From CAYRYU01 sp964428355 (GTDB taxonomy: Bacteria > Muiribacteriota > Ozemobacteria > Ozemobacterales > Ozemobacteraceae), in contig CAYRYU010000023.1 of assembly GCA_964428355.1 (NCBI GenBank), forward strand, positions 1 through 64,000: a stretch of 64,000 bases of DNA, written 5' to 3'. Each line of letters starts with the position of its first letter. The stretch's first letter is position 1. Both the position numbers and the translations under genes were made by a program. Positions 33,764 through 42,901 of this stretch are shown here, piece after piece. Below the pieces are notes generated by a model, which saw nothing but the letters and a program-made list of their open reading frames with translations, was not told the origin of the DNA and made no database searches.

Positions 33764-35128
33764 ATGACTGAAGAGCAAAAGGGCTCCCCCACCCTTGGGG
33801 AGGTCGAAGAACGGGCTGCCAGAGGTGCTTTTCGCAAAATGGTTCCCCGGGTATCGGTCGTTGGTCTGGTGTTTTCACTTGTGGCAACGGGAATCATCAC
33901 CTTCTTGAGCGGGTGGAATTCAGTTCCGATTTTCGGTTTCACTCTTCTGTTGGCCTGGATTTTACTGGGAGCCATCTCCCTCGGGCCGCTCCGACGACTG
34001 GAATTCAACCGGATCATCCAAGATGAAAAGCTCGATGACCTCTATGACCAAATGGTTCTCGGAAAAGGAGGGCCCCTTCTTGCGGCGGTACTCGATGGAA
34101 GGGAGATCGCAGCCGATGCCGAACTCCCTGCAGGAATCAACCTTTCGCACATCTTCCACATCAAAAGACAGCTGGTGCTCAAAGGTCAGCTGAGAAAGGG
34201 AGTGCGCCTGTACGAGTTCGTCTGCCGGAAGAAGTCCCCCAACACCGGGTACAGTCCAGGGGACCAAACCGTCCTCGGGTCGATGTACGTAGCGATCGGA
34301 AGATACCCCGAGGGAACGAAGCTCCTTCGGGAGCGGCTTGACGAGATCAAATCCGAGGTGCATCCCAACGGGCGTCTTCTTATTGGGCTCCTGATCCAAC
34401 TTGCCTTTGCCAGTATCGTCCTGCACAGGGCCGAAGAAGCCCGTGTGTATCTCGAAGGGTTCCGAAAACTTTTCGAGGAAGGGTTCCGAAAAGACTTGGA
34501 GACAGTGACCCGTGACCTTCTCGAAAAGATCCCGGGCGTAAAGGGTGATATGACGCCGGGCGAGGTAGGATTGGCGATTGACCTGGCCAATTTCTGGGAG
34601 CTATCGGGAGAGTTCAAAGCCCTGGCGGGTGATCCCTCTGCCGATGAAGACCTTGAAAAGGCGGAAACGCTGATGTCGATCGAGGAAACGCAGGGGATCC
34701 TGACTCTTTTCCTTCCCTCGGTGAAGCATTCCAGAGCTTCACTCGCCCTCAAGTATGGAGATTTCCGGAGAGCGGAGAAGCTGGCCGGGGAATGTCTGGA
34801 ATACTTCGAGAAAAGAACCCGATACCGCGGGCCCGATTATTTTCTCGCCAAAAGTTCGCATGCTTTCGCCCGTATGAGGCAGAGCCCCGGAGGTTCTGCT
34901 TCAGCCGAGCTCGAGGCAGCAGTCCAGGGAATGAAATGTGAAGTCGAGGATTCCCAGCTCGATCTTGCCACCTGCCTTGTACGATTAGGTGAAAGTCGCC
35001 ATCGGGAAGGGGACACCTCATCAGCCCGAGCGGCACTGCAAGAAGCTCTGGATGTCCGCTCCCGTCAGTATCCGGAAAGGGACGAGAAGATCCAGGAAGC
35101 AAGAATGCTTCTCGCTGCCCTGGGATGA
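33764..35128 (+). CDS. Membrane protein with C-terminal TPR-like repeats
   Basis: 454 residues. The ATG at 33764 has GGGAG eight bases upstream and is preferred over 33758. Two transmembrane helices (VSVVGLVFSLVATGIITFLSG and VPIFGFTLLLAWILLGAI) near the N-terminus leave a large cytoplasmic helical domain. Within it, ~30-40-residue helical pairs (for example LGSMYVAIGRYPEGTKLL, ASLALKYGDFRRAEKL, CLVRLGESRHREGDTSSA) are TPR-like. A REP-like sequence lies directly upstream. Function unknown; probably a membrane-bound scaffold. Confidence 0.7.
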   Translation: MTEEQKGSPTLGEVEERAARGAFRKMVPRVSVVGLVFSLVATGIITFLSGWNSVPIFGFTLLLAWILLGAISLGPLRRLEFNRIIQDEKLDDLYDQMVLGKGGPLLAAVLDGREIAADAELPAGINLSHIFHIKRQLVLKGQLRKGVRLYEFVCRKKSPNTGYSPGDQTVLGSMYVAIGRYPEGTKLLRERLDEIKSEVHPNGRLLIGLLIQLAFASIVLHRAEEARVYLEGFRKLFEEGFRKDLETVTRDLLEKIPGVKGDMTPGEVGLAIDLANFWELSGEFKALAGDPSADEDLEKAETLMSIEETQGILTLFLPSVKHSRASLALKYGDFRRAEKLAGECLEYFEKRTRYRGPDYFLAKSSHAFARMRQSPGGSASAELEAAVQGMKCEVEDSQLDLATCLVRLGESRHREGDTSSARAALQEALDVRSRQYPERDEKIQEARMLLAALG

Positions 35129-35261
35129 CGGCTTCATGCCCCTTTCATCCTTGAGGTTTCCGAGATTCACTGGATCAAAGTGCTTTCCCATGACTCCGAA
35201 GGTAAAGCAGTTGCTTGCGAAAAAGGCTCTGTTCGCAAGGTAGAAAGGAAACCGTTTCGAA

Positions 35262-36119
35262 ATGACAAAAGACGGCAAGGTCCGGCTTCCTGATGGGAGG
35301 TGGTTGGGATACGCGGAGTATGGTGATCCGAACGGGAAGCCGGTGTTCTGTTTTCACGGCGCCCCCAACTCGAGGCTTCTCCATGGGCCTGAGGAACCCA
35401 CCCGGGAAATGGGAGTCCGGTTGATCGTCGTGGAACGCCCAGGGTTCGGCCTCTCCGATTTCCAGGAAAACAGGAAACTCCTGGATTGGCCCACCGATGT
35501 CTGCAGTTTGGCCGATGCCTTGGGGATCGATCGCTTCCCGGTGATGGGCTTTTCCGCCGGGGGCCCGTATGCCGCCGCCTGCGCCTTCCGGATACCCGAA
35601 AGGGTTCCCCGGATCTCCATCATCTGCGGTGTGGGGCCAACCGACGTTCCGGGCGCTCTGGAGGAGATGCCTGCAATCAGGAGACTGGGCGCGATGATCG
35701 CGCGAAAAGCCCCCTGGCTCCTCCGCGGCATCCTTTGGTTGACCGCTGACCCCAAACGCGATCCCGAAGGCTTTTTTCGGAAAATGCTGCGCGGGAACTC
35801 CCCCTTCGACCGCGAGCTGTTGAGTCGTCCCGAAATGAAGGAAATGATGATAGCCCATTTCAAGGAAGCGACCCGGTCGGGGATGCGCGGGTTCGCCCAG
35901 GATGCGGTGATTCTGTCGAACCCCTGGGGGTTCAGGCTCGAAGAGATCCGGGGCCCGGTGTTTCTGTGGCACGGCGAAGGGGACACAAACGTTTCCCTTT
36001 CCGCAGCCCGCCACGTTGCACGAACCATTCCAGGATGCCAGGCCACCTTCCTGCCCGGTGAAGGCCATTGGTTGTTTATCGGGCATTGGAGGGAAATCCT
36101 CCTGCAGGTGGTGACCTGA
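35262..36119 (+). CDS. Alpha/beta hydrolase
   Basis: 285 residues; AAAGGA about 12 bases before the ATG. Typical alpha/beta-hydrolase layout: CFHGAPNSRLL (oxyanion hole HG), ERPGFGLSDF, nucleophile elbow GFSAGG with S98, acid in HGEGDTNV (around residue 242) and histidine in GEGHW (around 267). No signal peptide. Substrate unknown; the closest general style is that of small-molecule esterases and C-C hydrolases. It lies 60 bases upstream of the HIT-fold gene and may share its transcript. Confidence 0.9.
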   Translation: MTKDGKVRLPDGRWLGYAEYGDPNGKPVFCFHGAPNSRLLHGPEEPTREMGVRLIVVERPGFGLSDFQENRKLLDWPTDVCSLADALGIDRFPVMGFSAGGPYAAACAFRIPERVPRISIICGVGPTDVPGALEEMPAIRRLGAMIARKAPWLLRGILWLTADPKRDPEGFFRKMLRGNSPFDRELLSRPEMKEMMIAHFKEATRSGMRGFAQDAVILSNPWGFRLEEIRGPVFLWHGEGDTNVSLSAARHVARTIPGCQATFLPGEGHWLFIGHWREILLQVVT

Positions 36120-36179
36120 TTTCTCGCTTCCCATCTGTTCCTCCTGAATCTGTTTTCTGATCCGAAAAGGAACGCTTCG

Positions 36180-37223
36180 ATGGTTTTTTCATCCGCCAGC
36201 CGCGCGGGGAAAGAGTTCGAGGGATTCCGTGAGGTTTTCACCTCCGGGCTCGGGAGGCTCCTTGGCGGAGAAACGCTCGGAGGCTTCCTATTAGCCGCTG
36301 CAAATGCAAGGTTTTCCCCCCACCTTTTCGGAAACCTGTCGCGAAGGCTGCGCGCCCCATTCGAAAAATGGAAGAAAAGGCCGGGGATTCTTTCTGACGG
36401 TCACCCACTTCCCGAGTTCAACCCTTGCGATGTCATCACTTTTCGAAGAATGGCACAGGCAGGCCTGCGGGCGCTCGAACCACCCTCTTTCAGGACGGTC
36501 GGACCGTGGGAATTGCAGTACAACATGTTCAGGTCGTTTCGGCCCCAGCGGGCGGCGGAAGACTCCCCTGACTCCCTGCGTAAGGAGTTTGATCGTGATG
36601 GTTTCCATTTCAACAAGCCTTTCCTGCTTGAGGAATGCTTTTTTTCCGGTGAGTTGGACCGAGTCAAGTTCAGGCTCTTCTTCAACAAGTTCCCCGTGGT
36701 CGAGCTGCATTCCCTCCTCGTTCCCGACCCCGATCAAGAGCTTCCCCAGTCCCTCGATGAAAAGTACCACCAGTTCGCTTGCGCGTTCGTCGATTCGATC
36801 GGGCCGAAGATCCCCGGCGCGGGAATGGGGTTCAATTCCTACGGAGCGTTTGCGTCCGTCAATCATCTGCATTTCCAACTGTTCGCATCCCCCCGGGAGT
36901 TCCCGGTTCAGATGCCTGACTGGATTCACAACGGGGGAAGTCTCCCCTATCCGACGGTTTGCAGGGTCTTTTCCGATACCAAGGACTCCTGGAAATTCCT
37001 GGAGTCTCTCTTCCGCCAACAAACCGCTTTCAACCTTCTCTACCTTCCGGGGCGGGTTTTCTGCTTCCCCCGGCGAAGGCAAGGCTCCTTCCGGCATTCT
37101 CCATGGACGACCGGTTTTGCCTGGTACGAGATGAGCGGAGGCATCGTCACTTCCCACCGAGAGGCATTCGACTCTCTCGATGAGGGAAGAGTGGAAACCG
37201 AATTCCGGCTTCTCCATCCCTGA
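36180..37223 (+). CDS. HIT-superfamily (GalT/GDP-sugar phosphorylase-like) enzyme
   Basis: 347 residues, AAGGA eight bases upstream. The core reads like the GalT/Ap4A-phosphorylase branch of the HIT superfamily: LQYNMFRSF, FHFNKPFLLEE, FFNKFPVVELHSLLVPD, and the signature GAFASVNHLHFQLF containing HxHxQ (H229, H231, Q233), in which the middle histidine is expected to be the nucleophile that forms a nucleotidyl-enzyme intermediate. HxHxQ is the variant used by nucleotidyltransferases and phosphorylases rather than HxHxH hydrolases. Likely acts on a nucleotide-sugar or dinucleotide; the exact substrate is not visible. Confidence 0.72.
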   Translation: MVFSSASRAGKEFEGFREVFTSGLGRLLGGETLGGFLLAAANARFSPHLFGNLSRRLRAPFEKWKKRPGILSDGHPLPEFNPCDVITFRRMAQAGLRALEPPSFRTVGPWELQYNMFRSFRPQRAAEDSPDSLRKEFDRDGFHFNKPFLLEECFFSGELDRVKFRLFFNKFPVVELHSLLVPDPDQELPQSLDEKYHQFACAFVDSIGPKIPGAGMGFNSYGAFASVNHLHFQLFASPREFPVQMPDWIHNGGSLPYPTVCRVFSDTKDSWKFLESLFRQQTAFNLLYLPGRVFCFPRRRQGSFRHSPWTTGFAWYEMSGGIVTSHREAFDSLDEGRVETEFRLLHP

Positions 37224-37332
37224 TTTCCCGCTCCTTTCGCACCGAGATGGGAGAAGGTCCCCAATCCGCCTCTCGTCAAGATTCTTCCATGGCTGGGTTC
37301 TCGTCCTTGTCGGACATGCTCTCAATGAATGG

Positions 37333-37361
37333 TTTCCAGGAACATCGAGATTTCGTATAAA
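37333..37361 (+). promoter_or_regulatory. Secondary promoter candidate upstream of the M36-like gene
   Basis: TTTCCA (-35), 17-bp spacer, TATAAA (-10), about 135 bases before the ATG at 37497. Confidence 0.35.
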
Positions 37362-37426
37362 TTGTGTAGCAAAGGTCATGGACGCGGGGCTTGCGCGTGA
37401 GGCGGAAAAAGTTACCCAAAACCATA

Positions 37427-37455
37427 TTGCCAGAGGTTTCCGGTGGATCTAGAAT
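37427..37455 (+). promoter_or_regulatory. Promoter of the M36-like peptidase gene
   Basis: TTGCCA (-35), 17-bp spacer, TAGAAT (-10), about 41 bases before the ATG at 37497. The same two hexamers with the same spacing occur at 42269-42297. Confidence 0.6.
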
Positions 37456-37496
37456 GAGCTTGAGATTGGACTTCGGAGCGAAAAAGGATTTGCCAG

Positions 37497-39200
37497 ATGC
37501 GAAAATTTTTAATTGTTACCGCCCTTGTTCTTTTCCTGGGACCGGCATCCGCGAGAGCATTCCTTCCTGCCGGCGGAAGAGAAACTCACCGCAGCCCGAA
37601 CCCGGTGGAGATTTCCGAACCGGCGGGTCCCTGGGCGGGGCCAGTTCAACCCGATCCGGATCTTGTGAACGCCATCCTGTGGGAACCGATTCTTTCCTCG
37701 GGGATCTCGGAAGTCACCTTCACCAATGATGGAAAGAGAATTTCCAGCCTGCTCGGAAACCTAACCGATCCCACGGAGGGGGATCCCAGCCAACTTTGCC
37801 GGGACTTCCTGCTGTCCCATAAGGACTTGTTCAACCTTCCCGACTGGAAAGGAACGGATTGGCTTGCGGTCGTCAGGGACGAATCTGTTGCAGGGGCAAC
37901 CCACATCGGGCTTCAGATGAATGTCGATGGCCTTCCGGTCGACGGCGCGAGGATCGATCTCCATGTTGGAGGAGACCGCCGCATCCAATTCGTCACGGGG
38001 AGCTTCCCGGTCGTATCTCCAAGCCACAAACCGTTCACCGTGAATCGGGAGTGCGCCATCTCCGCGGCAACCCTCGCCATTGGGATGGAGGGCTCGAGGA
38101 AAGCTCCAACAGCCGCGAAGTTCCTTTTCCCAAAGGCAGGGGAGCTTCTCCCATTCTGGAGGGTGGAGCTTGCCCCGGAGGCGCCTTTGGGGGACTTTTC
38201 AGTTGATGTCGACGCAACCGATGGAACCGTGTTCCGGGTTGGAAACATGATGACCTTCGTTTCCGGCCAGAGTTTACGGTTCACTGGAGTGGGGTCTATT
38301 TTTCGCCACCATCCCCTCCAGAGCAAACCTGAGCTGGCACCCTTGTTCAATCTTGCGACTCACACTCTTTCGGGCAACTTTGTCCTGGTCCGAAATGATG
38401 ACGGGCCCGGTGCGGTTTCCATCGATGACAGATATGACTTCCCACCCGAAAACACACACTTCGACGAATCGAATGCCTATTTCCATCTCGATCGGGTTCA
38501 TGATTTCTTCCGGGGTCTCGGTTTCACGGGTATGGACCGGGTGGCCCGGGCCTGGGTGCATTATGGGACAAATGTTGACAATGCCTTTTTTAGCCCTCTC
38601 GAGGACAGGATCCGGTTCGGTGACGGAAGCCGGTTCAACGATTTCGCAAAGGAGGAGGCAGTAATCTACCATGAGTATTCCCACGCCGTCCTCCACCGGA
38701 TCGTGGCTCTCGAATACGCCCAGGAAGCAGGGGCGATCAATGAAGGGCAGGCGGACTATTTCGCTTGCAGCTTGAGCGGGGACCCAAAGATCGGGGAATG
38801 GGTGGGCGCGAAGGCGGGAATGCCTTTCCTGCGTAACCTCGAGAATGGGCTCCACTATCCCGAAGACTGCACCAACGAGGTGCATGACGACGGACGGATT
38901 TGGGGGGGAGCCCTGTGGGATCTTCGCCGCGTTCTTGGTGCTGGAATCACAGACCGTCTGGTCCACGGAAGCCATTTTTTCCTGAAACCTGGGGAACCAT
39001 GGTTCAGGGATGCGTACCAGGCGCTCCTGGTTGCCGACCAGAACCAGCATGGGGGGCGGAACAAAGCCGTTATCGCGGAAGTGTTCCGAAAGCGTGGAAT
39101 CGTCCAATCGGACCGGAATGGGAAAACCTACTCGAATCGGGACCTCGAAGGCATCAAGAGGTTCAAGGCCGTTCACGGGGAGACTTGGAAGGATCAATGA
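37497..39200 (+). CDS. Secreted M36/M4-like zinc metallopeptidase with propeptide
   Basis: 567 residues; AAAAAGGA upstream, signal peptide (FLIVTALVLFLGPASARA). Residues ~90-250 resemble the FTP/PepSY-type propeptide of thermolysin- and fungalysin-like enzymes (LCRDFLLSHKDLF, GLQMNVDGLPVDGARIDLHV, PFWRVELAP). The catalytic domain has HEYSH (H392-E393, H396) and, 20 residues on, NEGQADYF with E416 as third zinc ligand, which is the gluzincin spacing of M36/M4. YGTNVDNAFF and WGGALWDLRRVLG also fit M36-type proteins. Probably an autoprocessed extracellular protease. Confidence 0.88.
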   Translation: MRKFLIVTALVLFLGPASARAFLPAGGRETHRSPNPVEISEPAGPWAGPVQPDPDLVNAILWEPILSSGISEVTFTNDGKRISSLLGNLTDPTEGDPSQLCRDFLLSHKDLFNLPDWKGTDWLAVVRDESVAGATHIGLQMNVDGLPVDGARIDLHVGGDRRIQFVTGSFPVVSPSHKPFTVNRECAISAATLAIGMEGSRKAPTAAKFLFPKAGELLPFWRVELAPEAPLGDFSVDVDATDGTVFRVGNMMTFVSGQSLRFTGVGSIFRHHPLQSKPELAPLFNLATHTLSGNFVLVRNDDGPGAVSIDDRYDFPPENTHFDESNAYFHLDRVHDFFRGLGFTGMDRVARAWVHYGTNVDNAFFSPLEDRIRFGDGSRFNDFAKEEAVIYHEYSHAVLHRIVALEYAQEAGAINEGQADYFACSLSGDPKIGEWVGAKAGMPFLRNLENGLHYPEDCTNEVHDDGRIWGGALWDLRRVLGAGITDRLVHGSHFFLKPGEPWFRDAYQALLVADQNQHGGRNKAVIAEVFRKRGIVQSDRNGKTYSNRDLEGIKRFKAVHGETWKDQ

Positions 39201-39266
39201 ATGGCTTTGGCGGAAGAAACACCCCCGAATCTGGCTCAAGGGTTCTGGGAAAACCTTTCGGGGAAC

Positions 39267-42227
39267 CTAGATCACGGCTTCCCAAGGGCACGGTAGTTTG
39301 AGCAGTCTCTTCCCCCATTTCGATGTTCCCGGAACCACCCTGATCGAAGACCCGGGAACCACCATTTTCAACGCTTTTCTCAGCCTGCAGAGTGCCGTTT
39401 TGAAAGCATAGGGATCGAACTCGGGATCGAAAACCATTCCCCAGGCAGATGCAAACAGCTCCTCAACGCGGATCGGCACACCCCTCGACAGAAGAAGACA
39501 TTCGAGGAGTCGGTGAATCCTGGATCCGGGTCTGGCAAGAAGAACACGGTTATCGAAGGAGAGCCTCCCGGCCGGGCCGTCGAAAAGGAAGGTTCCCTGA
39601 AGGTTTTGTTTTCTCCAGCGTTGGTACTCTCCCGACGTGATTGTGAAAACCTCCCTGGCTGACAAAAGGGTGAAAACTTTCGTCGTCTTTGAAGAGGTCA
39701 GTCCTGTTTCGCGCATCAACCGCGAAAAACCGGGGATTCGTTCGAGGAAGATCCGGCGCATGGAATCCGGGGTCCGGCTCCAATGGTCCTTGACGAAGCG
39801 GCTTGCGGCAGGTTTGCCTGACCCGATCAAGTCGCCCGCATACCATGCCCAAAAGGGGTCCAATGCTCCGGAAGAGATGATCAACCCGACATCCTGGTCG
39901 AGGTCTCCCGGGATTTCCGCGAGCAACCTGGGGGCCCTCGCAGCGATCATGACACGGGCCTGTCGGGTTTCCGGGCGATTCGGGGTTTCCTTGAGCCTTT
40001 TCCAGGCTTCCCGGAAACTGCTGATTCCTTTTCCGGGCGAAAGAAGGGACTGGCACATCGCCAACCCCATGTGGAGTCCTCCCGATTCGATCCCCGAAAG
40101 GCCCAGCTCCTTTGATCTTTTCAAAAGGCTTTCATACCTGATGATTGCCTCCTTGAACCGTCCTCCGAAGCGAGAGGACATCGCTTCCAATGTGCCTCGA
40201 ACGAATTCGCCTCTCGGGTCAGAAGTCATGGAACCTTCCTTCGGAATTTTCTCCACAAACTTGTCCGATTCAGATTCCCGCCCCGATAACTTGTGGCACC
40301 AGGCCAGAAGGGCCCTCAGGGAACTGCAGAATCCGGGTTTCCCCCAAGTCTCCCGGATCAATCGGGTTTTCTCCAGGGCTTCCAGCGCCCTGGGAATCTG
40401 GCCAAGCTCGAGGTGGGCCTTGGCTTCTGCGACAAGGAGGTTGGCCCGGTTCCATCCCCCAACCCTCTTTATCCGCCTGGCCCTCCGCAAAATTGTGAGA
40501 CACTTCCGGAATCGTCCTCGTGTGTACTCCGCCTGCGCGAGGCTTGTCAGCAGGACGACTCTCGCTTCCCGGAAGATTTTCGGGGGAAGCGCAAGCAGCG
40601 ATGCCCTTAAATGACTCACGGCTTGGTCGGTGTTCCCCAGACGAAGGTGGAAGTTCCCAAGGGCCGACTCGACCATCATCAAGCCCCGGGAATCCTGGTT
40701 TCTGGAAAAAATCGTCCGCGCGGCCTCATACTCCCTCAGCCCTTTTTCCGGCCGCCCCGTCCGGCAAAGGATTCCACCCTTCGCGTAGCGTAGCTCCGCG
40801 GCATGGCGGGCTTCCTCCCGAGGATTGCATGTCTCGAGGTGCTCCTCGATGAGGGCCAGGGCTTGGTCGGATCTGCCCGAACGGACCAGTGAACGGGCGA
40901 CCGCGACGCATGTCCGTGGACCCAGGTGAAACCCATGGGAGAGCCGGTGATTCGCAATCCAAAGAAGTGTGCTTTCGCGACCTGAATCAAAAAGCGCATA
41001 GGAAACAGCTTCGAGGGACTTCAGTGCCGGATCTTTCTCGCCGAGGCTATATCCGATGTGAATGGCGGACTCAACCCGCGAAAGATTTGGAGAATCCAGG
41101 TTGGCCCTCGCCCAACCCAGAGCGCCATCCAGCCTTGGGACTCGCCCGCTCCGCGCCCCCGGGCGGAGGCGATCCTCGAACCATCGGTGTAACCAGACCG
41201 GGAATCTGCTGGTGGAATTGATTTCTCGAAGGGTTCCGGCATGGGAGGCGAGAAGGGCGTCGAAATCCCTTTTCGGAAGGTCTTCTATGAACCGGGTCGC
41301 CCATCTCTTCAGGAAAAGGCACGCCCGGGGGGATGGATCCCCTCGGATAGGAAGCCTCCCCGCCATTTCAAAAGCTTTTCGGAAAGGCGGGAACCGGCGA
41401 AGCTCCAACCATTCATGCTTCTCGGGCGTGTCATCGGGCCTCGGCTCCGGTGCCGGAGATCCCAGGAGATGGGAAGGGAAACTCAGGTGAAAACGTCCGT
41501 CCCAGAGGGCTTTCCGGCTATCCACCCTTGGATCGAGCCGAATCGGAGTCGGGGAAAACCATGCCCAGGGAATCTCTTCGTATCCCGCCCTTCCCGCGAG
41601 CGTCATCAACCAGCACGCCCTCTTCAGGACGGTGTCGGAATTCCTTCGGGCTGCCCGTATGAGCTCGTCAACCCTGATGGGAAAACGTCCGAACCATTCC
41701 ACGATTGTTTCGATCGAAGGGCCAAGGTCGAGATATGCCAGGAGGTCAACAAGGGAATTTTCCAGAGACGACACAGCGAGGCGGTGCTCCCCCATTTCCA
41801 GAATGGGAACGGTTTCGATTCGGTTCCTTCCCCGATGAATGAAAGTCAGGGAACGTGATCCGATCCTGCGGGGTCGGCGGCGTGATGATGTCACTATCGT
41901 CAGTATTCCTGGAGGTGAGGCAAGGTGGCCAAGCAGGAACAATGCGGTCGAGTGGGAACAGTATTCTCCTTCTTCAAGAAGGAGTTCCAACCCCTTGCAG
42001 ATCTCCAACCGCTCCCTCATCAGCATGGAGAAAGGATATCGTCGGCACCGAAAAGTGACAAGTCGGTTCGCTTTCCCGCAAAAAATGTATTTCGTGAAAC
42101 GGGGTCTTTTCAGGATTCTGTGCTGGACATGGAGACCATGTCGCACATTTTCGGGCGCGGATAGTACGTTTGGCCCCGGGATGCGCAGGCTCGCAAGGAC
42201 GAGACCGGACAGATCGCGCGTTGCCAC
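39267..42227 (-). CDS. AbiEi-like / TPR / winged-helix fusion regulator
   Basis: Up to 986 residues; the start is uncertain (no ribosome site at 42227; an ATG at 42029 just before the first conserved domain is also possible). Three parts are visible. Residues ~70-270 resemble the AbiEi antitoxin domain (YCSHSTALFLLGHLA, TIVTSSRRRPRRIG, SSLENSLVDLLAYLD). Residues ~400-740 are TPR-like helical repeats (for example ALGNFHLRLGNTDQAVSHLRAS, AKAHLELGQIPRALEAL). The C-terminal ~100 residues resemble the winged-helix DNA-binding domain of OmpR/SARP regulators (RIHRLLECLLLSRGVPIRVEEL, TALCRLRKALKMV). It is probably a transcription factor. No AbiEii toxin gene is adjacent. Confidence 0.72.
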   Translation of the reverse strand: MATRDLSGLVLASLRIPGPNVLSAPENVRHGLHVQHRILKRPRFTKYIFCGKANRLVTFRCRRYPFSMLMRERLEICKGLELLLEEGEYCSHSTALFLLGHLASPPGILTIVTSSRRRPRRIGSRSLTFIHRGRNRIETVPILEMGEHRLAVSSLENSLVDLLAYLDLGPSIETIVEWFGRFPIRVDELIRAARRNSDTVLKRACWLMTLAGRAGYEEIPWAWFSPTPIRLDPRVDSRKALWDGRFHLSFPSHLLGSPAPEPRPDDTPEKHEWLELRRFPPFRKAFEMAGRLPIRGDPSPRACLFLKRWATRFIEDLPKRDFDALLASHAGTLREINSTSRFPVWLHRWFEDRLRPGARSGRVPRLDGALGWARANLDSPNLSRVESAIHIGYSLGEKDPALKSLEAVSYALFDSGRESTLLWIANHRLSHGFHLGPRTCVAVARSLVRSGRSDQALALIEEHLETCNPREEARHAAELRYAKGGILCRTGRPEKGLREYEAARTIFSRNQDSRGLMMVESALGNFHLRLGNTDQAVSHLRASLLALPPKIFREARVVLLTSLAQAEYTRGRFRKCLTILRRARRIKRVGGWNRANLLVAEAKAHLELGQIPRALEALEKTRLIRETWGKPGFCSSLRALLAWCHKLSGRESESDKFVEKIPKEGSMTSDPRGEFVRGTLEAMSSRFGGRFKEAIIRYESLLKRSKELGLSGIESGGLHMGLAMCQSLLSPGKGISSFREAWKRLKETPNRPETRQARVMIAARAPRLLAEIPGDLDQDVGLIISSGALDPFWAWYAGDLIGSGKPAASRFVKDHWSRTPDSMRRIFLERIPGFSRLMRETGLTSSKTTKVFTLLSAREVFTITSGEYQRWRKQNLQGTFLFDGPAGRLSFDNRVLLARPGSRIHRLLECLLLSRGVPIRVEELFASAWGMVFDPEFDPYAFKTALCRLRKALKMVVPGSSIRVVPGTSKWGKRLLKLPCPWEAVI

Positions 42228-42268
42228 TTCCTCAAGTCGCTCTCAGGATTTCCAAAGACGGAGCTTCG

Positions 42269-42297
42269 TTGCCAACCAGATGAAACAGCGCTAGAAT
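42269..42297 (+). promoter_or_regulatory. Promoter of the small secreted protein gene
   Basis: TTGCCA (-35), 17-bp spacer, TAGAAT (-10), about 45 bases before the GTG at 42343; identical hexamers and spacing to 37427-37455. Confidence 0.6.
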
Positions 42298-42342
42298 TCC
42301 CGAAGAAGGGGCGAACAGGGTAGTCGCTTCCAGGAGGATATT

Positions 42343-42834
42343 GTGCAAAGAGGGGGTCTTCTATTCGCTTTCTTGATGTTGTTTTCGGAAATGGTGGGAT
42401 TTTGCCAGTCCGCCTCGGAGCCCAACGATTTGCCCCTTCAGTGCGATCCGGTGATGCTTGCTCCCTCAAGGGGTACCATGTGCGACTTTCCGGCGGAAAA
42501 CATTGAGGGGACGATCTCTGGAATCGAGTGGGTCCCGGAAGTGTTCGTCAAGGGCGCGCCGGGTGCAAGCGGCTCGAGGGGATGCGATCGAACCATTCCC
42601 GCGCACTATCGGGTGATCCTGACGGAAATTGGGGCAGGACCGGAAGGTTCCGGTTCGGGAAAGCCCCGAGTGGCGGAGTCCAAGGATGCTCCCCGGGAAC
42701 TGAGATTGAACCACCCCATGGATGATGGTTCTCTTGCCAAGGGTTTCCGGATCAGGGTTTTGGGCTACAAGAGGTTCGGCGACGAAGGGGGCGTTTCGAC
42801 CCGGTTCCAGGAGATTCAGATTCTTTCGAAGTGA
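42343..42834 (+). CDS. Small secreted hypothetical protein
   Basis: 163 residues from a GTG at 42343 with a strong AGGAGG five bases upstream. A signal peptide (LLFAFLMLFSEMVGFC) is followed by a beta-rich domain of ~130 residues with three cysteines (LQCDP, TMCDF, RGCDR). No family is recognised. It is transcribed alone from the promoter at 42269-42297 and is convergent with the next gene. Confidence 0.65.
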   Translation: MQRGGLLFAFLMLFSEMVGFCQSASEPNDLPLQCDPVMLAPSRGTMCDFPAENIEGTISGIEWVPEVFVKGAPGASGSRGCDRTIPAHYRVILTEIGAGPEGSGSGKPRVAESKDAPRELRLNHPMDDGSLAKGFRIRVLGYKRFGDEGGVSTRFQEIQILSK

Positions 42835-42901
42835 ACCCGTCCCTGCCTTGGCAAGACTTCCCCGAGGTGGAAGACCCGAACGGGCCGTGCCCCCGGGAAA
42901 A

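Noticed and set aside
37224..37496. Small ORFs in the leader of the M36-like gene
   Set aside because: No ribosome site or conserved-looking sequence; the interval is explained by two promoter candidates.
39267..42227. AbiE toxin-antitoxin locus
   Set aside because: There is no AbiEii nucleotidyltransferase gene next to it; the neighbours are an M36-like peptidase and a small secreted protein.
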